Source: Synaphobranchus kaupii (taxonomy: Eukaryota > Chordata > Actinopteri > Anguilliformes > Synaphobranchidae). Taken from it: a DNA stretch of 64,000 nucleotides. Positions 33,839 to 45,121 of the stretch are shown here, one piece after another. Below the pieces are notes generated by a model, which was not told the origin of the DNA, did no database searches, and worked only from the letters and a program-made list of their open reading frames with translations. Position numbers and translations under genes: made by a program. Each line of letters opens with the position of its first letter. Position 1 is the stretch's first letter. The DNA lies in contig CM056381.1 in the NCBI GenBank assembly GCA_029718625.1, forward strand, positions 55,608,157-55,672,156, given 5' to 3'.

Positions 33839-34861
33839 GACCTCCTCCAACACCACACTCCTACCCGTCACCTCAGGTCCGCTGATGCTAACTTACTCCA
33901 AACCATCAGGTCAAAGCACCGGACCTGGGGTGACAGGGCCTTCGCTGCAGCTGCCCCCCTCCCTCTGGAACGCTCTCCCCAGCCACATCCGAAAGGCAGA
34001 CACTCTGCCATCCTTTAAAAAAGCTCTCAAAACCCATATTTTCACCATTGCTTTTAATAACTAACCTTTTCTACCCCTCCCTTATAATTCCCTTTTTTCT
34101 TTACTTCTCTATTTTAAAATCTTTCATATTGTTCCAATAAATTTAGTTTGATCCTGTGTGTAAAGCGACTTTGAGTACCTTGAAAAGCGCTATATAAATA
34201 TAATGTATTATTATTATTATTATTATTATTATAAATTTGTTCGTTAGATGCTCTGTGGTCCCCTGGGGTGATAATCCATAATAGGGTATTTGTCGCTCTC
34301 CCTTCATTTCTATGGGGCAGCTAAAACGGTCTCAAAATGACACTTCTAGCACATATACGACTGTGAAAGAAGTGGATTCTGTCAATACAAACAATAACCA
34401 GTCCTCATACGTATTTTATTTTTTAATTCAATGGCCCTTTTCTTGCTTTTTCGTATTTTATTTGGAATGTAGATCCGTTAATGCGCCGATGCGTCAGAAA
34501 CCACTCATTGGTCCAAATTTCCACAGAAGCAAATGTTTCTGGTACTATATACGTATCTATGGTCCGACCTGCCGACATTTTGGTAGTCTTTTCTGGTAGC
34601 TTGCTAACAACAGTACTTTATAAATAATTTTAGTTACACGAAAAACAATACATACGAGGACGTGTCATTTTGAGACCGTTTCAGCTGCCCCATAGAAGTG
34701 AATGGAGAGTGACAAATACACTATTCTGGATTATCAGCCCAGGGGAGTACAGAGCAACTAACGAACATATTTCACTACTATTTGGACTCATATCATGGCC
34801 AGGTAACTACACAACCCAAAGTTCTACCAAAGTTCAGTTGTGCTTGTTAAAATTCTCGGAT

Positions 34862-34930
34862 CGCAATTGTGGTTGGAATGAAAACCAGCATACACAGGGG
34901 GGCCCCAGGACCGAGTTTGAGAACCACTAG
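34862..34930. mobile_element. hAT-type end fragment
   Basis: GGGGGCCCCAGGACCGAGTT followed by TGAGAACCACTAG is, on the other strand, the CTAGTGGTTCTCAAACTCGG style of hAT end. Only this end is present. Confidence 0.4.
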
Positions 34931-34938
34931 TCTAGAGT

Positions 34939-36087
34939 AGGGGTGTGAAATCCCGTTCCTGGAGGGCCGGTGTGTATGCAAATTTTATTTCCACCAATTA
35001 CCCTAGCAAAATTAGCTAATTGTCTGTATACACAAACACTGCTTCACTGATAAACTAGATACTACAAACGGTACTACAAACGTGGTTATCAATTTGCTAA
35101 GTGAACACGGGCTTTATTAATCAAGGTATGTGCGTGTTCCCATAAAAGGGGCAGTGTCTGCAACAACAAGCCTATAGCGGTGCAACATGGGCTGTACTGG
35201 AGCAACGTATTTCTTTCCTGTGGGGGAAAAAAAGACACGGACAGATACGGACAGATATAATGGACGGATAAGAGCATGAAACAATCATATGATATAAGCA
35301 AAAAGCAACACTGTTGCCTCCAACAAAGCCAGGAAGGAGCTTTTGTAAAAAATATAAATAAAAAATGGTCATCGTGTAGGTTAAATTCGTTATGCAAGTT
35401 AATACCTTATTCACCTTCCCACTTGTAACAAATAAATCTATACTCTCATTGTCATGCAGTTTACTTCTAATGTGACAACTGTACTACTACATTCTAGAGC
35501 TCTAAACTTTAAACTTGATACAGCATGTTTAAAATATTGCTGAACCAATCACATCAACGTTATTTCATTAAAAAAAGTCTCTCAAGCATTTTCCGGAACT
35601 CTTTTGCGGAACTCACTAATCTCGCCCTGCAAAGAGATTCCTTCAGTATCCACACATACGTATCTCTGGGATCCTTTGGAATGGAGACGCCTTTTTCCAA
35701 GGAGCCAAGGAGTTGATTAGTCAAAGCGCGGTATTTTCATATGTTTCAATCTGTTATCCTGAACATAACCTGCCCCAGAGCAGGTTAGCCGTGCAGAGTA
35801 AGTTGCCGTGGCAATATACCCTGATTAAAAGTGAGTCGGCAGAAAACCCAGGGTTGAAGCTTAATTTAGCTCGCTATCCTCTTAATCTCGCTTCGTAGTA
35901 CACCCCTCTGATCACAGTAAAATGTTTCATATATGACACAAAAACTGTCTTCGGCTGTCATTTATGTGCCTATCAAGAAATGTAGATAAAATGTCAGTTG
36001 ACAAAAATGTTAGGCTAATAAAGTAATTAAGACCAGAAATTGACACGAAAACCAGAAACAGATACGGCTCTCGTTGCCCATCTCTGG
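34939..36087. mobile_element. hAT-like non-autonomous element with TCTAGAGT duplication
   Basis: A perfect 8-bp duplication, TCTAGAGT, flanks it (34,931-34,938 and 36,088-36,095). The ends AGGGGTGTGAAAT and, inverted, CCAGAGATGGGCAAC agree only loosely, as often in old hAT elements. No transposase is seen. The middle, about 35,065-35,908, has its own inverted ends (ACTACAAACGTGG and CTCGCTTCGTAGT) and is probably a second MITE inserted in it. Confidence 0.7.
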
Positions 36088-36095
36088 TCTAGAGT

Positions 36096-38340
36096 GTAGT
36101 TAAAGTGATGGACAAGGAAAATCAGTAAAAGGCTTTTGACCACATTATTTATGGCTATTAGGGTATGTATTGAGCACCAAAAAAGCTATATCTATATCTA
36201 TATCTATTTATTGCTGTATGCTGAAAAAAAAGGGTGGAGTCGAAAAGTTCACGTCAACTGGAACCCACAATCAATACATAGAGCTATCTCATTACATAAC
36301 TCCTCTCATAGTTTGAGGCAAAAAAATCTGTCCTGTCATGCTAAGAAATCCTCTTTGAGTCTGAGCCAAACACTCATTTTGTTTGTCTTTGAGAATAGTT
36401 GTCCAGGTTATCAGCATTGAGAGTTGGAATAGTTAGCTAAAGTGTGTATTGTTTTCCCGCGCTCCTTATCCCTATACCAACTTTATCCATCTCCCGAACT
36501 CTTTCCCTACCTTTTTATCCATCCCTCCGTAGTACTAGCTTGTAACATTAGCATCACTCACTTGTCATTTTTACTTGCTGCTCACTCGTGAAATAATATA
36601 GCCTATCGAAAAGAATAGTTAGCTAAGATTTTGGCAAGTAAATCATGCCTTGGAAATGGTTTTGTCGTATTGTGGCTGGTTAAAGTAAAAAAAACTGCAA
36701 GAACCATGATCCACCGAGGTACTTAAGCCCTATTCGGACGGGATACATTTTACGGGAGGAGGTGGGGTAATATAATTATAACTAGATCTCTGTTATTTTA
36801 GTCCTGTCCGAATCTGCCATGTCTGTAAAGCCGGCCATACACTGTACGATTTGAGCTCATTTTCACTCGATTCTGCTGTTGCTGACAAACTTTGCAATAT
36901 TGCCGAATTTCAGCTAGGATCAGCCATCATTTGACATGCAGTGTGAGATGACAGATGGCCGATGAACTACCCCGGGGACATCACGACGAGCTGACGGACG
37001 AACGGATGAATTTCTGACATGTTGGGGTTGAGGGCATGGATTTAGACCACACCCCTACAATCCTGAGTCCTTTCAAGACTGCGTTTATTAGCTGACTTTG
37101 AGATATTAGTATACCTAGTGAGTACCATAGTATGACATTTTCTTGAAAAGATATTTGGTGGGTGTGTAGTGTACATCCCTCAGTGATATGTTGTGGTTAT
37201 TTGTTTTTTGAATCTCTTGTCCATCACTTTAAAGGGATTGCCAACTGTGATTAAAATGTGGTTTTCTTTATTTGACACTACTCCTTGTCACTAAAATAAT
37301 CGTCCACCAAGATTTCAGCCTTTAAAAATGTCTACAGCTGAAAAAAATTAAGATTGAATAGTGTCACTTTCTGCCGACTATGCAGTTCTCAGGCCTGGGT
37401 GGGCGTGAAAGCTAGTTAATATTTAGGTCACACCAAAGAGCCTCTAGGCAAGTTACGCGCAGACTGGGAAAATGCAAATGCAAACACCGTTTAGCAAAAC
37501 AAACAATAGCTAAATAAAAAATAAAGTGTGTGGTGCAACCGTACCATATGTTTGAGCCACTGAACTAAAGAAGATCCATTCACATAATACTAACGTTAAT
37601 CTCAGAGACCCACGTCTTTCAAATAGTAATGTTACCGGTACAGTGTAGCATGCGCTATTGCGTATCAACTTAATGGGATTGCCCTGAGACACCACAGTAA
37701 AATCCCTGTATGAATAAGACAAACAATGAAAAATATGTTTTGTCATGCATATAAATAAAATGTCAACCGATTCTATTACATCACTACCCAGCATTGAGCG
37801 GGCACCATACATTCAATGTTAAATTTGACTTGATCTGGCGACATGCCTCTGGCTTCAGTCTTCCAAGTTCCAGCGAAATGAACATCAACAATTTTCTTTT
37901 TCTTTGACATTTCAGTGTGGTAACGTTAATGTTACTGAGACCACAAAGTAACTACATATAACAATTTTGAGAAGTGTAAAACAGGTTTCACTTAGCCTAC
38001 CTGCTAGTTTTCATTAGTGCGTCTATGGGGTGTTCCGTAGTTGTTAGAATTAAACTAATCGGTAGCTTACCTTGAACAGCAAAACTGTATTTCTGTGTTT
38101 GATTCCTGAGAGGAGTAGCTGGTATTGTGTTGCATGCCAGTTATCATCAATAAATATGTAAAATTTACCGTTAGCCTCTGGATGTTTCTTAGTTAGCTAA
38201 CGTTAGCTAAATCTCCAGCTACATTTAGCCTAATGAGGGCATTAAGTGCACTGACCCAATCGGAACAGTGAGCTCAAGTTTCGGGCGACAGTTATTGTTG
38301 AAACCTATAGTTCTAACTATCCATATTATCTGAAGTTTAT
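36096..38340. other. Non-coding stretch with MITE-like pieces
   Basis: AAGCCCTATTCGGACGGGA near 36,726 and AGCCGGCCATACACTGTACG near 36,832 look like ends of short DNA elements, but I cannot pair them. No gene-like frame is convincing. A donor for the THAP exon lies at the right edge, so part of this stretch could be intron of that locus. Confidence 0.35.
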
Positions 38341-38349
38341 TTAGCCTAC

Positions 38350-38536
38350 CTGTTAAGAAGTGCTTTCCACAGACATAATGTGGAGATGCAGGACACCATA
38401 TAGTTTCCTTCCACCTACTCTCTCGAAATAGTGAGAGTAGGTGGTCATCTTTTGGGATTTCCGATGGCAAACATGCAAAAAGCAAGTTGGTTTTTTTAAT
38501 TGCATTGGCTGTGCAATTCACAATGCAACAGCTTTT
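38350..38536 (-). pseudogene. THAP zinc-finger exon (P-element-like transposon or THAP gene)
   Basis: The minus-strand frame reads SCCIVNCTANAIKKTNLLFA, then RESRWKETIWCPASPHYVCG and KHFLTG. This is the C-x4-C ... W ... C-x2-H layout of THAP domains, which bind DNA in P-element transposases and THAP proteins. Directly after HFLTG the sequence is CAG followed by GTAGGC, a good splice donor, and similarity ends there. No in-frame ATG begins the domain, so the start lies on another exon or is lost. No second exon was identified. Confidence 0.6.
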
Positions 38537-39139
38537 GGGAATTTTATAGGATTTTTTTTCGATCTTTGTTGTCTTTTTCCTGCACCATTCTTTTCTATGG
38601 GAGTGAGTCTGAATTATTCCCCCAAAGTGGGGTGTGGCATTCACATAAACACTTCAGTGACGTATGACTGCAGTTCCCTATTGGCTGAGAGGACTTGATG
38701 ACATGTACTGGTCGTATTTTAATCCAGCCCCATCAAAACCTTGCCTGATCAATTACAGGTAATGGTGGAAAAAAAGGAAGGCATATCTCAATTTAGGCAT
38801 ATCACTTAGTACTGATATTTGGGTTATGTTTATTCCACCCCGGGATGACAACAATTAACCATTCATCGGTTAATCATCATCGATTTAGCTGGAAAGTCTT
38901 GCAAGATCTGGAAATGCTGGCTGTTGCTCGAAGCAACTAGTCTTCTTAATCCTCTTTGTTCCTTGAGGAACATAAGGCTATGACTATCTGCTTCCATCTG
39001 GTCCTATCCTGTGCAGCATGTTGTGCCTTGCCCCAAGTTAGGTTCGCCGTTTTCAGTTCTGAGGTCACAGTTCTCCGCCAGGTTGTTTTTGGCCTCCCTT
39101 GTTTCCTCCAGGTGGAGTCCATCTCAAGGCTACTTTAGG

Positions 39140-41020
39140 GATGCAGTTCTGGTCCATTCTGAGGACATGTCCTAGCCATTGGAGTCGGCGTTGTTTGATC
39201 TCCAACACCACATTGCGGCATTTCTGGCCAGAAGATTCGACATATCCTCTGGAGACATCCATTGTGGAATGCATTGATCTTCTGCATGTCACTCTCGACG
39301 ACTCGCCAGCATTCTGAGCCGTACAGCAGAACCGACTTAACATTGCTGTTATACAGTCGGATCTTGGTTCTTAGGCTGTACTGCTTTGACTTCCAGATGG
39401 TATGAAACATTGCAAATGCACTGCGAGCTTTCCCAAGCCTTATGCTGATGTCTTTACTGCATGCATTGTTCTTACTGAGTAGACGTCCCAGATATGTAAA
39501 CTTGGGTTTTGGAGATATTTATGTTCAAATCTGTCAGTCCTATCTGTTTTCTCTTGCAGGTGAGTATGATTTGTGGAGAGGATGGCTAGGTCATCAGCAT
39601 AGTCGAGATCTTCCAGCTGGGTGAAGAGAGTCCACTGGATGCCTCTAGGTTTGTCTGAGGTGGTTTTTCGCATGGACCAGTCGATAGCAATCAGTAACAG
39701 AATGGGAGAGATGATACATCCCTGGCGCACGCCAGATTTCACTGGGAACCAATCAGTGAGGTTGCCGTTTGTGATCACACTACACTCAAATCGGTGGTAA
39801 AACATCTTTATCAGTGCGATTAACTTTGGAGTAACTCCATAGGATTGCACAATCTTCCACAGGGTGTCACGGTGTAAGCTGTCAAAAGCTTTCTGGAAGT
39901 CGATGAAATTGATGTATAATGGGTAGTTCCACTCCAGGCATTGTTCAATGATGTTCCTTAGTGTGAAGATCTGGTCTGTGCACCCTCTTCCTTTCCTGAA
40001 GCCTGCCTGTTCCTGTCTCAGTTTGGTGTCAATTGCTGTGTCAATTCTGCCTAGCAGGATTCTGCAGAAGACCTTGGATGGTATGGATAGCAATGTGATG
40101 CCTCGCCAGTTGTTGCAGTTTTGCAGATTGCCTTTCTTTGGAATTTTAGCAATCAGACCTTCCCAATCCACAGGAATGACATTTTTGTCCCAGATGTTTC
40201 TGAACAGGTCTGTGAGAACCTTAACTGAGGTGTTGAGGTCGGCTTTCAGCATCTCTGCATGGATGGAGTCAGAGCCTGCAGCTTTCCCGTCCTTTGTTAT
40301 TTGGATGGCACTTCTGACTTCTGTTTCAGTGGGGGGGCTGGTGTTGATGTTGAGTAGGCCTATGTTATCTGCAGGTGTAGGGTTAGCAGGATGTTCTGGT
40401 TCAGGACAGTTGAGGACTTCACGAAAGTGCTGCACCCATCTCGCTGCCTGTTCACTCTCTGTTAACAGGTTGTTACCATCCTTGTCTTTTACAGGAGCAG
40501 ATTGGCTGGAGTTTTTGCCACAGAGCTGTTTGGTGATTTTATATACAGCACCCATTTCGCCTCTTCTTGCTGCCCCTTCTGCTTTGCAGGCTAGCATCGC
40601 AACAAAGGCCCTTTTGTCATTCATTGCACTCTTTTTGACCTCCTTATCCTTGGTCTTATAGGCTTCTTGGACCTGTTTCTGGAGCCTCAGTGACTTGGTG
40701 TTCAGTATCTTCACCTTAAGTTGTTTTATTTGTTCTATTTTCTGCCAAGTGCTGGGTGTCAGCCACTCCTTGTTCTTCTTGTCTCTGTAGCCCAGGATCT
40801 TAGTAGCTGCCTCAACATAGGTATTCTTGATGGTTTCCCATTTGGTTTGGATATCAGGGTCCTCGTCAGTTGAGTCAGCCAGGGCACAAAAGCGATTTCT
40901 CAGCTCCAACACAAACTCTTTGTTGATGTTCTGACATTTCAGTTTGCCAATTTCGAGTTGTCTCTTTCCTTGACCCTGCTGTTTAACTTTTCTGAGCTTC
41001 AGCTTGATGTTAGCTGTCAA
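39140..41020 (-). pseudogene. LINE reverse transcriptase and C-terminal region
   Basis: The 526-residue open frame has GKAAGSDSIHAEML, NWRGITLLSIPSKVF, QAGFRKGRGCTDQI, INFIDFQKAFDSLHR (motif A), SGVRQGCIISPI (motif B) and LDYADDLAIL (motif C intact). Behind LQEKTDR about 40 residues are missing and the frame shifts. The C-terminal part continues RLGKARSAFAMFHTIW, KIRLYNSNVKSVLLYGSECW and LQRICRIFWP to about 39,140. This is the longest open frame in the window. Confidence 0.9.
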
Positions 41021-41039
41021 CAGATAGTGGTCGCTGTTG

Positions 41040-41735
41040 GCATCCGCACCACGTCAAACTCTAACATCTTGGAGGGACCTGCGCCACTTCCCATTGATTA
41101 AGATGTGGTCAATCTGGTTAGTTGTAAGTCCATCAGGTGACCTCCAAGTGAGTTTGTGTATGGTCTTATGTGGGAAGATGGTACCACTAAGTACGCAGTT
41201 GTTTTCGAGGGAGAAGTCAACAAGACATTGACCGTTGTTGTTCCGGGCACCACAGCCATGTCTCCCTATAGCTCTGTCGCAGCTGTCATTTTCGGCTCCA
41301 ACCTTGGCGTTCTTGTCACCCATGATCAGTAAGATGTTGAGGGACCTTGGAGACAGTTCGTTGTAACTCCTCATACCAGTCATCCTTGTCCTCTCTCTGA
41401 GCTTCATTTGTTGGTGCATAACATTGTACGATGGTCAGTTTGCAATGTTTGGAATTAAAGCAAGCCTTGATCATTCTGTCACTCACAGGTTCCCATTCTA
41501 CCAAGGTTTTTGCCTTTTCTTTGGAGACTATGAGAGCCACGCCGTGTATGTGCTTGTCTTCATGCCCTGAGTAGAGGACAACCGATCCCTCCCTGGTTGT
41601 TTGGTGTCCAGAACCAGTCCATCGACATTCACTGATTCCCAAAATATCCAGCCTGTACCTTTTCATCTCACTGGTGACCTACGCTAGTTTTGACGTCTCA
41701 TACATGGTGCGGACATTCCATGTTCCTAGGCGGAC
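41040..41735 (-). pseudogene. LINE APE-type endonuclease
   Basis: It begins RLGTWNVRTMYETSKLA, hits a TAG, then runs LDILGISECRWTGSGHQT, TIVQCYAPTNEA, ILLIMGDKNAKVG and NQIDHILIN. After a TGA it ends with NSDHYLLTANIK. All catalytic blocks (Glu of SECRW, GDKNAKVG, IDHI, SDH) are recognisable. Two stops and a frame change near 41,330 are the only lesions seen. Confidence 0.85.
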
Positions 41736-42507
41736 CTTTGTTTTGGGCCCAAGTAGACTGTCTATCGCACTCCTAGCTTCCTGTTGAGGGCTTTCATCAG
41801 GAGTGGTTATACTGCCAATGAGTATATGAGTAGGTGCGAGTCTACTACATGGCCCGTGGCAATTGTAGCATTTGTCGTAGTTTCTGTAACGGGTTGTCTT
41901 TTTTATGGGGTGGGGTTGTTCGCCCCACGCCCAACTCCCAACCTGGAGGGCCAGGTGTTGCTTTTCGTCTGGCCTCTACCCTGAAACCTGCCCGGCTTAG
42001 TTGAACCTGCTGGGGGGTAACCCCCGCCGGTATAGCCTTCAGAGTCACGGAGGCACACAAGCCTTCCCACCATGACCAAGGTAGCAACATATGGAAAGCG
42101 AAGGAAGGCATATCTCAATTTAGGCATATCACTTAGTACTGACATTTGGGTTAAGTTTATTACACCCCGGGATGACAACAATTAACCATTGAAAAGCTGA
42201 ATCATCGATTTAGCTGGAAAGTCTTGCAAGATCTGGAAATGCTGGCTGTTGCTCGAAGCAACTAGTAGCCGTTCAAAACTGAGGAAGGAGGCCAACTTTC
42301 TCACCTGTTTTACGGTCCGAACTCCAGCTTAACAAGGAAGAAAATAGCTAACGTTATATCATATATCTGATACTCTGCTTGCTAGCTAATGTGTTAGCTT
42401 ACCGGTTGAGAAGAAAAGATCTCCGCATCGCTTCGCAAGCATTGCAATTCTTTACAACGACTAAATGTCAAACCAATTTTGACCCTCGTCTCACTCCGGT
42501 TCTTGTC

Positions 42508-42735
42508 AATCAATCAATCAATCAATATTTATTTATATAGCGCATTTCACAACAAGTTGTCACAATGCACTTCACAGCAAAACCCAGCCTAAACCCCCCA
42601 CAAGAGCAAGCCAAGGAAAACTCCCTGGTGTAACTAGGAAGAAACCTTGGAAGGAACCAGACTCAATGGGGGAACCCATCCTCCTCTGGTCGGCTCAGGG
42701 TCTAGGGCTTAAAAACCAACATGGTCAAAACAGCC
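42508..42735 (-). mobile_element. LINE 3' end with (ATTG)n tail
   Basis: On the minus strand it ends GCGCTATATAAATAAATATT followed by GATTGATTGATTGATTG, a tail widely found on fish CR1/L2-like LINEs. The body includes GGTTCCTTCCAAGGTTTCTT. Only the 3' UTR is present. The clade is not certain. Confidence 0.65.
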
Positions 42736-43193
42736 AATGTCCATGATAATATAATTTGCAGCAGCTAGATGACAGTCCAGATGTGGTGGCAGTGATGGTG
42801 GGGAACCGGGCGCCGCCATTAAGGACTTGGGACCGGTACCGGTACAAGTTTCTTGGGTCTAACATTATGTTACTGCTAGTTGAGTGCTTCAGTGGTGCTG
42901 TCAGCCAAGCTAACTGGCAACCAATTGAGATTCCTGATACAGAGATGGGTGTGGTACCAATGTTGCAATACTACTGGCTCAGGAGCTTTGTTAGAGGTGG
43001 GAACCAAACTTTGACATCACAGAGATAAACACCACACTCTTTTACGTCCAGTACATTTTTTTTTGTACTGATTAATTCATAATCAATATATTTTTTCATG
43101 GAAAAGCAATAGCCTACTTTTATTCTGCACCTTTCAGCAAGCTCTGTGGAAGTATTTTTTTTAAATCTATAGCCTATTGAATTCTTACGCGGA
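42736..43193. other. Non-coding stretch, nothing recognised
   Basis: A 90-residue frame at 42,756-43,025 has no recognisable domain and no supporting context. I leave it uncalled. Confidence 0.4.
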
Positions 43194-44499
43194 ATGCTAT
43201 GGAAGCATATCTGCACCAAAATTCAAATGAAAATGCAAATCGGTGATTGCATTTCGTTTACATTCAATGTGTGCAAAAACAATGACATCATTCAAATGAA
43301 AATACAAAAGGCCATTTTGCGTTTTCATTTTCAAGTTAATGTATGACTTTATCTGACAATTTGAAAATGTTAATGCACATACATTTCACATTTATTTTTT
43401 CTCGCCCTCTACGACACAACCCTGCCATAATTTAAACGAAAATTAAAAACCACATTTGCATTAGCAGTTTTTTATTGTAGTCGCATGATCCATGACGAAG
43501 AGGAAATGATAATTCAATTCGCCATTTAACATATCATTTTCATGCTTTGCGGCACAAGAGTGACATAATTCAATTGCAATGGCATTGCACCATTTACATT
43601 ATCATTTCCGTGTGGTCACGCAAAAACCCTGCCAAAACTCTGAACTGAACATGCAAACTGTCAAAACATGCCTATCAAGGCAGGGCCTCGAAGAAAGGGG
43701 CGTTACAGGGGACAGTTCAAACCACTGAATTTATGGTTCAACTTCAGTGGTTGTCTGTGATTTCGGTCGTCAGGCAGTTACCAGGCTAGATAGCGATATT
43801 TCGTAGTTCTCTGTGTTGTGGGATTATAGGCTAAATGATACGAATTAAAAAGGAAACGAGGTAGCCTAAAAGTTACGATGAGCCATAGCCAGCCCAATGT
43901 TAACTTAGTTAACAGTTTAGATATGTTCCCCTGTTTTCATTAATCTGGTGTGGTAACTAGCCTAATGTTATTGTCAAAAACATCTGGCTATTCATGGCAA
44001 GCTATGCCTGAAAATGTGATACCCTTTTCACCGTGGACATAATCAAAACAATTTTTGTTTTCTTTTAGATAGCCTTAGCCTACCCTTAGGCTATGTGCAG
44101 AGCAAAGGTAACGTAGTTCACAGAAAGCCTGAGACAGCGATCGAAACAAGACACAGCCTACCAAAACGGTGGATTATTTTGTATGGTGTAGGCCTATAGG
44201 CTAATTAAAAAAATATATAGTTAAAAAACTTTGGTAGGCATATTCCGCGTAGGCTATGTTGTGTAGACTGCAATTCATGTCTTTACCCAGCAGATGGCAG
44301 TAAAAGACTTGTAAAAACTGAAGGACACAGCAATTGAGCTTATTTTATTATTGGGTGAAAACACTGGGAAAACGACCCCGTACAGAATCCGGGAGATGGT
44401 GGGCCGTCTGGGGAGGACGTCCCACCTGGGCAATCAGCGTTTGTGGATGATATGGAGCCGCACGCTCAGGGGGCTGGGGCCAGGAAGCACGCTAGAAAG

Positions 44500-45118
44500 C
44501 GTAAGCATCAGGACTAGAGTTCCATCAGCTTCAGCTACAGGTGCAGGCGATGCAGCAGACCCTTCAGGGGCTGGTAGCATCACAGCAGCAGACACCCAGG
44601 CCCCGGGACCCATACACCGGGATCACCGGAAGTACCTCCGCTTTTTCTTCAAGGGCACAGGGTACGAGTATTTGGTCCTCCCCTTTGGCCTAGCCCTGGC
44701 CCCACGCACATTTACGAAGTGCATGGACGCGGCGCTGATCCCACTCCGTCGCCAAGGTATTCGCATTGTGAACTACCTGCATGACTGGCTAATCTGTGCT
44801 CTGTCAGTGGAGCGAGCGAGAGAGGATACAAGGTTGGTACTGGCCCACTTGGCCAGCTTGGGCCTGACCCTGAACAGGGAAAAGAGCCACCTCACCTCCT
44901 CCAGAGAGAGGGTTTTCCTGGGCCTGGTTTTGAACTTGGGGTCCATGCGGGCCTCTCTAACCCCAGAGAGGCGACATGTTTTGATGAAGAGTCTGTCCCA
45001 TTTTGCCGCAGGGCGGCAGGTGACAGTAAAACATTGCCAGAGGCTGCTCGGCCTGATCGCCTCAGCCGCCCAGGTTGTGCCACTTGGGCTGCTGCATATG
45101 CGCCCGTTACAACGTTAG
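44500..45118 (+). pseudogene. DIRS Gag end fused by deletion to reverse transcriptase
   Basis: Up to about 44,612 another frame reads a coiled-coil-like Gag piece (HQLQLQVQAMQQTLQGLVA). After it the frame gives IHRDHRKYLRFFFKGTGYEY, VLPFGLALAPRTFTKCMDAA and IRIVNYLHDWLICALS. The RT active site is YLHD, with His where the first catalytic Asp should be. LGLTLNREKSHL and QRLLGLIASAAQVVPLGLLH follow. RT motifs before IHRDHRK are absent, so a deletion joined Gag to the RT middle. Confidence 0.85.
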
Positions 45119-45121
45119 GCG

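Larger units (their letters stand above)
30075..34232 (+). mobile_element. L2-type LINE, nearly full length
   Basis: About 1.2 kb of CAG/CTGC-rich 5' leader is followed by an endonuclease region (from 31,246), an RT region (32,330-33,830), a 3' UTR and the tail AAAGCGCTATATAAATATAA ending in (ATT)n. The element splits palindromic family A, whose arm resumes directly after the tail. AAATTT near both junctions is a plausible target duplication. Frameshifts and stops make it inactive, although its active-site residues are kept. Confidence 0.85.
29252..34850. mobile_element. Palindromic family A, full copy carrying nested L2 and solo LTR (copy 3)
   Basis: The left arm starts TTAAAGCACAACTGAAG and is cut at GTGGCAAAA (29,330). 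It resumes at TTTGTTCGTTAG (34,236) and continues to about 34,410. The inverse right arm runs from about 34,635 to CAGTTGTGCTTGTTAA. TTGTTAAA stands at both ends (29,249-29,256 and 34,844-34,851), which reads as an 8-bp duplication. The 200-bp centre between the arms is AT-rich and non-coding. Confidence 0.8.
38776..42268 (-). mobile_element. RTE-like non-LTR retrotransposon with flanking direct repeat
   Basis: On the minus strand the order is leader (about 42,100), APE endonuclease (from 41,733), RT and C-terminal region, and 3' UTR to 38,776. The last 167 bp of the 3' UTR (38,776-38,942) occur again in direct orientation at 42,100-42,268, immediately upstream of the element's 5' edge. The endonuclease style is RTE-like; the exact clade is uncertain. 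Two in-frame stops in the endonuclease and a deletion behind the RT active site make it inactive. Confidence 0.8.

Noticed and set aside
39948..40661. 237-residue plus-strand frame
   Set aside because: It is antisense to the LINE reverse transcriptase, whose motifs on the minus strand are unmistakable.
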